Source: an uncultured Phycisphaerales bacterium (lineage in GTDB: Bacteria > Planctomycetota > Phycisphaerae > Phycisphaerales > SM1A02). From it: 11,218 nucleotides of DNA. The position numbers and the translations under genes are program-made. The stretch lies in assembly GCA_946886375.1 (NCBI GenBank), contig CAMPIL010000085.1:1-11218 (forward strand). Direction: 5' to 3'. Under the pieces are notes generated by a model. The model saw only the letters and a list, made by a program, of their open reading frames with translations, made no database searches and was not told the origin of the DNA. The first letter of the stretch is position 1, and each line of letters starts with the position of its first letter. Shown piece after piece: positions 6,265 to 11,218 of this stretch.

Positions 6265-7764
6265 ATGTCAGAAACTCGCACACACCGCCGCTGCACGCTG
6301 AGTGCCGTCATTGCCGCAGCCATTGCTGGCGGCGCGGCCGGGTCAACTGATCCTGTGCGCAACAGCGCGGAGCGCGAGGCTACGGTCAATCCGCCGCAGA
6401 CCACCAACCCAATTTATTTTCCGCTGTGCACCGATTCGCCTGCGAAGGTTGTCTCGGAGCAGGCGACGGCGGAAGAACTGCTGCGCGAGTTCATGCGCCG
6501 CCACAGCGCGATGGATTATCCCGCGGCGGCGGAGGCGGCGATGCGGCTGGTCCACGCCGCGCCCGATGCGCCCGAAGCGCACTACAACCTGGCATGCGCG
6601 ATGTGCAGGCTTCAGCGCCACGATGAGGCGATCGCCGCACTGAACAAGGCTGTCGAATGCGGATGGCGTGACCTGAGACACACCGTGATGGACCCGGACT
6701 TGACCGGCGTGCGCGGAAGCGTGGCGTTCAGCCAGGTCGTGGAGTCAATCAAAACACGAATCGCGGCAGAACGGCTTACGCCGGTTCAATTGCGCAACGA
6801 CCCCTGGCCGCAGGTGGTTCAAGACATCATGACAGTGGCGCCCCAAGCCATGCGCGCCCATCGCGTGCCGGCGATGTCCATCGCGCTGGTGCACCAAGGC
6901 GAAGTTGTCTGGACGCAGGCGTTCGGCGTCAGCGACACGCAGTCCGCCCAGCCGCTTGCGATGGATGATCGCTTTCGCGTCATCGCGCCGGCGCACTTTC
7001 TCGCGCTGGTGGCGGCACATCAGCAGGAGGAGCGCGGCGGAATGCCGCTGGCGCAACTGCTTCAGGACGCAGCGGAATTGAACTGGTACATCGCGCGGCG
7101 GCAACACGGCCAGCCGCCTCGACTCGCCGCACGCTCAAACCGCGCAAGCGATGCCCGGTTCATTCCCGTGGGCATGAACCGGACGACTGATCCGAATGAA
7201 ACTTCGACGAGCGAGCGCCGTGTTGCGTGCACAAATTCATTTGAACTTCTTCGAATCTCCGTGGAGTTGGAAAGCCAGCAGAGTTTTGCGGAATACTGCA
7301 GCCAGTTCATCTTCATGCCGCTGGGCATGTCGCAATCGAACGTCGGTGCGCGGCCGGAACAGGCCACCGTGCCCGGCCACACGCGGCTGGGAAGCGTCAT
7401 CGCCAATGAGGAAATTCATCCGCAGGCTGCTGATTTTGTGCTGTACACCACTGCGCGCGATCTGGCGAAATTGATCGCAGCGGCGCTGGATGAGACGGGC
7501 GGAGCATCGGGCAGGTCCGCTGCAGCGGTGGGCGAGGCGGTATTGACGGCACGCGCGATTGACCGCCGAAATCTTGGCTTGGCTGTTGAGGCCCGCCGCG
7601 CCCAAGGCGGCTTGCGCATGCAAGTGTCGGGCCTACCGGATGGTGTCGGCTGCCTGATGCGGTGGTATGAGGCCAATCGCAGCGGTGTCGTGATTCTGTA
7701 CAACTCAGCGTCGGGTCAGCCGGCCGCGGAACTTATCGCGCATCGCGCGCTCGGCGGCGATTGA
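6265..7764 (+). CDS. Exported TPR protein with inactive beta-lactamase-fold (serine hydrolase) domain
   Basis: A 499-aa protein with a likely signal peptide (RTHRR, then hydrophobic residues 11-26). Residues about 67-165 form TPR-like helices, with AHYNLACAMCRLQRHDEAIAALNKAV the clearest repeat (105-130). From about 185 it follows the class C beta-lactamase/penicillin-binding-protein fold: VPAMSIALVHQGEVVW (201-216), a MDDRFRV segment, a YCSQFIFMPLGMSQSNVG segment (344-361) and a final GLPDGVG region (456-462). None of the three catalytic motifs is intact. The SxxK position reads A241-P-A-H244, the YxN position reads C322-T-N324, and the HTG/KTG position reads QVSG (453-456). Hydrolysis is therefore unlikely, and a binding or structural role is more plausible. 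A weak ribosome site (AAAGG, 6252-6256) is 8 nt from the ATG; GGAG lies further upstream. Its stop is 16 nt from the stop of the convergent 199-aa gene. Confidence 0.8.
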   Translation: MSETRTHRRCTLSAVIAAAIAGGAAGSTDPVRNSAEREATVNPPQTTNPIYFPLCTDSPAKVVSEQATAEELLREFMRRHSAMDYPAAAEAAMRLVHAAPDAPEAHYNLACAMCRLQRHDEAIAALNKAVECGWRDLRHTVMDPDLTGVRGSVAFSQVVESIKTRIAAERLTPVQLRNDPWPQVVQDIMTVAPQAMRAHRVPAMSIALVHQGEVVWTQAFGVSDTQSAQPLAMDDRFRVIAPAHFLALVAAHQQEERGGMPLAQLLQDAAELNWYIARRQHGQPPRLAARSNRASDARFIPVGMNRTTDPNETSTSERRVACTNSFELLRISVELESQQSFAEYCSQFIFMPLGMSQSNVGARPEQATVPGHTRLGSVIANEEIHPQAADFVLYTTARDLAKLIAAALDETGGASGRSAAAVGEAVLTARAIDRRNLGLAVEARRAQGGLRMQVSGLPDGVGCLMRWYEANRSGVVILYNSASGQPAAELIAHRALGGD

Positions 7765-7780
7765 TTCGGCTCCGCCGCAG

Positions 7781-8380
7781 TCACGCCGCCATCGCGTGCG
7801 CGTACCGGGCCAGTTCATCCTCAAGCAAATCCGCAGCAGATTCGTCCAGCATCGCGAGCAGATCGCTGACGCAGATATCGCGGCGGAATTCCGCAACGTC
7901 TCCCAATTGCCAGAGCACGATGGCCCAGCCCACCGCTTCGGTCTGCGGCTCGACCCCTTGTGAATACTGATGCGCGAGTGCGCGAAGGCCACGTTCAATC
8001 GATTCGCTGATTGAACGATTCACCTCCATGCCAGCGGCACGACGCTGCGCCGCGGTCGTCATCAATCCGCGCACCGCCGCCGCTGTCGCAGCGAGTACCT
8101 CTTCAGTCGTTGCATGATCGTGTGAACCAAAGAATCCATCGCTTCGCTGGCACGCGATCAACTGACGCGAAAGCCGATCAGCCTCAGTGGTGGGGCGGTA
8201 GGTGATCTCGCTCAGCCGCTGCAGGGCCAAACCCAGCGATGCTGGGGCGACAATGCCCGGCCGACACAGCACTCGCCGAACTGCGCCGCTGCGGCAGCGG
8301 CCGTTGGACAGAACGCGATTCAGAAGTTGGAGATGTTCCTGAGCCTCGGCGAGTCGAACGATTTGATTTTGGCTGATCAT
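7781..8380 (-). CDS. 199-aa protein of unknown function, possible terpenoid-cyclase-like toroid fragment
   Basis: I do not recognise a named family. The 199-aa product is soluble, with no signal peptide or membrane segment. Residues 78-85 read QRSDGFFG, followed by TTEEVLAATAAAVRGL (91-106). This pattern of QxxDGxxG and then a helix resembles the repeat of alpha/alpha-toroid proteins (prenyltransferase and squalene-cyclase fold). A second helical unit is suggested at SISESIERGLRALAHQYSQG (123-142) and TEAVGWAIVLWQLGD (147-161). The acidic C terminus (DESAADLLEDELARYAHAMAA region) may be a helix. Only about two repeats fit, so this is far shorter than a cyclase and may be a scaffold or binding protein; the assignment is tentative. 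Start: GGAGG lies 4 nt before this ATG, and the longer frame to 8449 runs through the promoter described at 8435-8462. Confidence 0.65.
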   Translation of the reverse strand: MISQNQIVRLAEAQEHLQLLNRVLSNGRCRSGAVRRVLCRPGIVAPASLGLALQRLSEITYRPTTEADRLSRQLIACQRSDGFFGSHDHATTEEVLAATAAAVRGLMTTAAQRRAAGMEVNRSISESIERGLRALAHQYSQGVEPQTEAVGWAIVLWQLGDVAEFRRDICVSDLLAMLDESAADLLEDELARYAHAMAA

Positions 8381-8420
8381 GAATCCTCCAGTCCCGCATT
8401 GGCAAACCGCGGGAAACATG

Positions 8421-8476
8421 TTTGTTCGGTATGTGTTATACCATTGCATCGGCGGTTGTCCAGAGGTTTGTTCGGT
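8421..8476 (+). repeat. Two direct copies of TTTGTTCGGT bracketing a promoter
   Basis: TTTGTTCGGT occurs at 8421-8430 and again at 8467-8476, 46 bp apart start to start. One copy covers the expected start site of the minus-strand promoter; the other lies 4 bp beyond its -35 box. The left copy is joined to a palindrome AAACATGTTT (8414-8423). The layout is typical of an operator pair, though the regulator is unknown. Confidence 0.5.
8435..8462 (-). promoter_or_regulatory. Sigma-70-like promoter of the 199-aa gene
   Basis: On the minus strand TGGACA (complement of 8457-8462) and TATAAC (complement of 8435-8440) are separated by 16 nt. Each matches its consensus at five of six bases. Transcription would begin near 8428, giving a leader of about 48 nt before the start at 8380. 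This is the best promoter in the window by eye. Both edges are marked by the identical 10-bp repeats at 8421-8430 and 8467-8476. Confidence 0.55.
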
Positions 8477-8486
8477 TTTTTATAGG
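8456..8486 (+). promoter_or_regulatory. Weak divergent promoter candidate for the DUF4190-pseudopilin gene
   Basis: On the plus strand TTGTCC (8456-8461) and TATAGG (8481-8486) are 19 nt apart, a little wide. The -35 box overlaps that of the opposite promoter, and the right-hand TTTGTTCGGT copy falls in the spacer. The leader to the ATG at 8616 would be about 120 nt; it contains an inverted repeat TGGGCTG/CAGCCCA (8513-8539) and GACCC/GGGTC (8561-8577). No other gene is seen in the 8381-8615 gap. Confidence 0.3.
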
Positions 8487-8615
8487 ATTAGGAAGTCGCC
8501 CGGCTCGAGTTGTGGGCTGTACTGCCGAAACCCAGCCCAAAGCGTTCCGAAAGACTTCTCGACCCGCCCTATGGGTCAGTCGCTGGTATTCTCTGCCTGA
8601 AACTGGGAGCCCGCC

Positions 8616-9398
8616 ATGAGCCAATACGCATACGACCCCTACGTGCCCGTCCGCCAAACGAATGGTCTGGGTTTGGCGGGGTTTATCTGTTCGCTGGTGG
8701 GCCTGCTTGTGACAGGTGGGTTGCTATGTCCGATTGGGTTGATTCTGAGCATCGCGGCGCTCGGACGGCAGCCTCGCGGTTTTGCGATCGCGGGGCTGAT
8801 TCTGGGTCTGCTCGGCACCTGCGGTGGCATCCTGGTGGTGGTGCTGCTGGGCGGAGCAATCCTCGCCGCGCTTGGAATCGCTGCTGTGGCGTTCATGTAC
8901 ACGCAGGGCGAGAAACTTGAACTTTCCTCCGACATGGTGACGATCGGCGCTGCGGTGCAAAAGTATCGCGATGAGTTCAACTACCTTCCCGCCGGACTGG
9001 AAGTGCTGTCGATCGACGAATCGCGCCTGATTGATCCCTGGGGCAAGCGATACGATTATGAAAAGATTGATCCGCAGCGCAAGTTCGATATCGTCAGTGC
9101 GGGAAAAGACAAGATGTTCGGCACAGAGGACGATGTTCGCCTCAGCGCCCTCGACGAAATGTGGTCGAAAGTCGGCGATTTCAGTGTGAGCGCAAGCCAG
9201 GGGGACGGTGGCGTGGTCAAAATTGACCTGGGGAACACCAGCATCAACGCTGCGGGCAATGGCGGCGGCGGAAAAGTCACCATCGACCTGGGTGGGCGAG
9301 TGATCGAGGTCAACGGCAATGTTGAGCCATCGACCACGACGGCTCCAAGTTCGACGAGCCCAGCGGAGCCTGCAGTCCCGCAGACGCAGCCGGAATGA
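8616..9398 (+). CDS. DUF4190 membrane anchor fused to a GspG-like pseudopilin domain
   Basis: A 260-aa membrane protein. Residues 17-67 match DUF4190: NGLGLAGFICSLVGLL, a GLLCPIGLILSIAALG helix, then RGFAIAGLILGLLG. A third hydrophobic helix covers about 70-94. The part after it resembles the soluble half of type II secretion major pseudopilins (GspG): AAVQKYRDEFNYLPAGLEVL (112-131), DPWGKRYDYEK (140-150) and KFDIVSAGKDKMFGTEDDV (156-174). That last segment is where GspG binds calcium. There is no prepilin peptidase cleavage site at the N terminus, so this is a fixed membrane protein rather than a pilin. Two 15-residue units (201-215 and 221-235, each starting VxIDLG and ending GN) form an internal duplication. 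The tail is rich in Pro, Thr and Ser. Start: GGGAG (8605-8609) lies 6 nt upstream. The role is unknown. Confidence 0.8.
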   Translation: MSQYAYDPYVPVRQTNGLGLAGFICSLVGLLVTGGLLCPIGLILSIAALGRQPRGFAIAGLILGLLGTCGGILVVVLLGGAILAALGIAAVAFMYTQGEKLELSSDMVTIGAAVQKYRDEFNYLPAGLEVLSIDESRLIDPWGKRYDYEKIDPQRKFDIVSAGKDKMFGTEDDVRLSALDEMWSKVGDFSVSASQGDGGVVKIDLGNTSINAAGNGGGGKVTIDLGGRVIEVNGNVEPSTTTAPSSTSPAEPAVPQTQPE

Positions 9399-9452
9399 AT
9401 GGTGCGGCCGTGTCCGCCAAAGTGGCAGAGTGAAGTGGAGTCCGCGAGCATC

Positions 9453-9480
9453 TGGCATGCTGGAAAGGCTCCTCATGCCA
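9453..9480. repeat. Inverted repeat TGGCATG/CATGCCA between the DUF4190 gene and dnaK
   Basis: TGGCATG (9453-9459) and CATGCCA (9474-9480) form a 7-bp stem that can be extended inside by GGA/TCC. It lies 55 nt past the stop of the DUF4190 gene. No T-run follows, so it may be a factor-dependent end or an operator. The rest of 9399-9602 holds a short TCCGG/CCGGA repeat near 9535-9549 and a weak dnaK promoter candidate (TTGCCA 9509-9514, TATGGT 9530-9535, 15-nt spacer). No CIRCE element was seen. Confidence 0.35.
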
Positions 9481-9602
9481 CAAAAACGGGCCTGGGCTGG
9501 CATCGAGATTGCCATTGCGAAATACGGCCTATGGTCCGGCATCTTCCGGAGCCGCAGGATCAGGTAGGAATTCAGTCTCAATTTCTGCGAGAGGTTTGAG
9601 CC

Positions 9603-11218
9603 ATGTCAAAGATTATCGGCATCGATCTGGGCACGACGAACTCCGTGGTTGCTGTCATGGAAGGCGGCACGCCCAAGGTGCTCATTAACGCGTTCGGCAG
9701 CCGCATCACGCCTTCAGTTGTCGGCTTCACTGAAAAAGGCGAACGACTTGTCGGGCAGCCTGCCAAGCATCAGCAAGTCACCAACCCCAAGAACACCGTG
9801 TTCTCAATCAAGCGGTTCATGGGGCGCAGATCCAATGAAATCGAATCGGAACGCAAGCTCGTTCCGTATGAAATCTTTGGCTCAGCCGATGAACTCGTGA
9901 AAGTGCGCATCCGCGGCAAGGAATACACGCCGCAGGAAATCAGCGCAATGATCCTGGGCGATCTCAAGAAAACCGCTGAGACTTATCTCGGCGAAAAGGT
10001 GGACCGCGCGGTCATCACCGTGCCCGCCTACTTCAACGATTCGCAGCGTCACGCGACCAAGGAAGCCGGCGAGATCGCAGGCCTGAAGGTCGAGCGCATC
10101 ATCAACGAACCCACCGCGGCCGCGTTGGCCTACGGCCTGGAGAAAAAGAAGAACGCCAAGATCGCTGTGTTCGACCTCGGCGGCGGCACGTTCGACATTT
10201 CCATCCTCGACATCGGCGAAGGCGTGTTTGAGGTTATCTCCACCAACGGCGACGGCCACCTTGGCGGCGACGACTGGGATCAGCGCATCATAGATTTCGT
10301 CGCGGAAGAGTTCCGCAAGCGCGAGGGCATCGACATCCGCAAGGATCCGATGGCCCTGCAGCGCCTCAAGGAAGCCGCGGAAAAGGCGAAGATTGAACTG
10401 TCTTCGCAAGTGGAAACCACGATCAACCTGCCCTTCATCACCGCCGATCAGAACGGCCCCAAGCACCTGCAGCAGACATTGACGCGCAGCAAGTTCGAGG
10501 CGATCAGCGATGACCTGTTCAACCGGCTGCGCGGCCCGTGCCAGCAGGCGCTCAAGGACGCCAAGCTCTCCGCCAAGGACATTGAAGAAGTGGTGATGGT
10601 CGGCGGCTCGACGCGCACGCCCAAGGTGCAGCAGATCGCCAAGGAAATCTTCCAGACCGACAAACTTGATCAGTCCATCAATCCCGATGAAGTCGTCGCG
10701 GTGGGCGCAGCCATTCAGGGCGGCGTGCTCATGGGCGAGGTCAAGGACGTGCTTCTTCTGGACGTCACCCCGCTTTCGCTGGGCGTGGAAACCCTGGGCG
10801 GCGTGATGACCAAACTCATCGAAAAGAACACGACCATTCCGACTTCGCGAAAGGAAATTTTCTCCACCGCGTCGGACAATCAGACATCCGTCACGATTCA
10901 CGTGCTGCAGGGAGAGCGCGAGTTCGCCCGCGACAACCGGACCCTGGGCCGTTTCGACCTCACGGACATTCCGCCGGCTCCGCGCGGCATGCCGCAGATC
11001 GAAGTTGAATTCAACATCGACGCCAACGGCATTCTCAACGTTTCAGCGACGGACAAGACGACCGGCAGAACGCAGCGGATCGAGATCAAGGGATCGTCTG
11101 GACTCTCCAAGGACGAAGTGGAGCGGATGCGCCGCGACGCCGAATCTCATGCTTCGGAAGACAAGGCACGCCGCGAGTTGATCGACCTGAAGAACCAGGC
11201 CGACCAGTTGCTGTACAC
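9603..11218 (+). CDS. dnaK: Chaperone DnaK (Hsp70), 5' part, cut by the window end
   Basis: ATP-driven chaperone that binds exposed hydrophobic peptides with DnaJ and GrpE. The window covers 538 complete codons, roughly 84% of the usual 640 or so; the lid is missing. The nucleotide-binding domain shows IDLGTTNS (7-14), K70 of the catalytic site, [12 protein letters not shown] (167-178), [13 protein letters not shown] (190-202) and [14 protein letters not shown] (331-344). The interdomain linker is VLLLDVTP (383-390). The substrate-binding beta domain follows ([34 protein letters not shown]), then the first lid helices. One variation is Phe31 in the segment [10 protein letters not shown], where most DnaK proteins have Glu (NAEG). 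AGAGGT lies 7 nt before the ATG. No grpE or dnaJ is visible upstream; one could follow downstream. No heat-shock operator of the CIRCE type was found. Confidence 0.98.
   Translation, partial: MSKIIGIDLGTTNSVVAVMEGGTPKVLINAFGSRITPSVVGFTEKGERLVGQPAKHQQVTNPKNTVFSIKRFMGRRSNEIESERKLVPYEIFGSADELVKVRIRGKEYTPQEISAMILGDLKKTAETYLGEKVDRAVITVPAYFNDSQRHATKEAGEIAGLKVERIINEPTAAALAYGLEKKKNAKIAVFDLGGGTFDISILDIGEGVFEVISTNGDGHLGGDDWDQRIIDFVAEEFRKREGIDIRKDPMALQRLKEAAEKAKIELSSQVETTINLPFITADQNGPKHLQQTLTRSKFEAISDDLFNRLRGPCQQALKDAKLSAKDIEEVVMVGGSTRTPKVQQIAKEIFQTDKLDQSINPDEVVAVGAAIQGGVLMGEVKDVLLLDVTPLSLGVETLGGVMTKLIEKNTTIPTSRKEIFSTASDNQTSVTIHVLQGEREFARDNRTLGRFDLTDIPPAPRGMPQIEVEFNIDANGILNVSATDKTTGRTQRIEIKGSSGLSKDEVERMRRDAESHASEDKARRELIDLKNQADQLLY

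Noticed and set aside
9399..9599. A 66-codon plus frame between the DUF4190 gene and dnaK
   Set aside because: It begins directly at the preceding stop with no ribosome site, has random-looking composition (many Trp, His, Cys) and overlaps the likely dnaK control region.
9399..9602. CIRCE heat-shock operator before dnaK
   Set aside because: I looked for TTAGCACTC-N9-GAGTGCTAA or a close form and found none; the visible repeats have other sequences.
9882..10901. A 339-codon open frame on the minus strand inside dnaK
   Set aside because: It lies antisense to dnaK. Long open frames opposite Hsp70 genes are a known artefact of GC-rich codon use and have been misnamed as glutamate dehydrogenase. 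There is no ribosome site, and the sense strand is clearly coding.

Overview
The window looks like a chromosomal segment of a planctomycete, most likely of the Phycisphaerae. The grounds are GC-rich codon use, two exported proteins ending in a Pro/Ala-Pro-Gly motif, hydrophobic stretch and RRRR tail (PEP-CTERM type), a cytochrome carrying dockerin-like EF-hand repeats of the 'NVNDLLAIIxAWG' style, and a DUF4190-type membrane protein. This placement comes from family knowledge, not from a database search. No rRNA, tRNA, CRISPR array, insertion sequence or phage gene was seen.

Layout. Positions 2-316 (+) are the 3' end of a type II secretion/type IV pilus inner-membrane F protein. A GAF-domain free methionine-(R)-sulfoxide reductase follows (361-849, +). 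It converges on a perfect 14-bp hairpin (896-927) with a minus-strand block. In transcription order that block is a dihydrouridine synthase (6150-5104), CTERM protein B (4921-4112), a five-heme cytochrome c with a C-terminal dockerin pair (3951-1978) and CTERM protein A (1773-955). A and B are paralogues that flank the cytochrome. From 6265 to 7764 (+) lies an exported TPR plus beta-lactamase-fold protein whose three catalytic motifs are all lost. It converges, with a 16-nt gap, on a small toroid-like protein of unknown function (8380-7781, -). Positions 8616-9398 (+) encode a DUF4190 membrane anchor fused to a GspG-like pseudopilin domain, and 9603 to the window end (+) is the first 84% or so of dnaK.

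How the parts fit. DusB, DnaK and the methionine sulfoxide reductase are housekeeping or repair functions. The most system-like part is the cell-surface block B-cytochrome-A. Two sister proteins with sorting-signal-like C termini surround an exported multiheme cytochrome that ends in a calcium-binding dockerin pair, which suggests a surface or extracellular redox assembly; this is inference. Hairpins lie between B and the cytochrome and after A, and A and B share leader sequence just upstream of their ribosome binding sites. The other notable regulatory region is 8421-8486, where two identical 10-bp repeats bracket a good promoter for the 199-aa gene.

Several starts were moved inward from the longest open frame because a Shine-Dalgarno sequence sits just before the internal ATG (DusB, B, cytochrome, 199-aa protein). 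No intergenic gap exceeds 300 bases; the larger ones are 1774-1977, 3952-4111, 4922-5103, 8381-8615 and 9399-9602.
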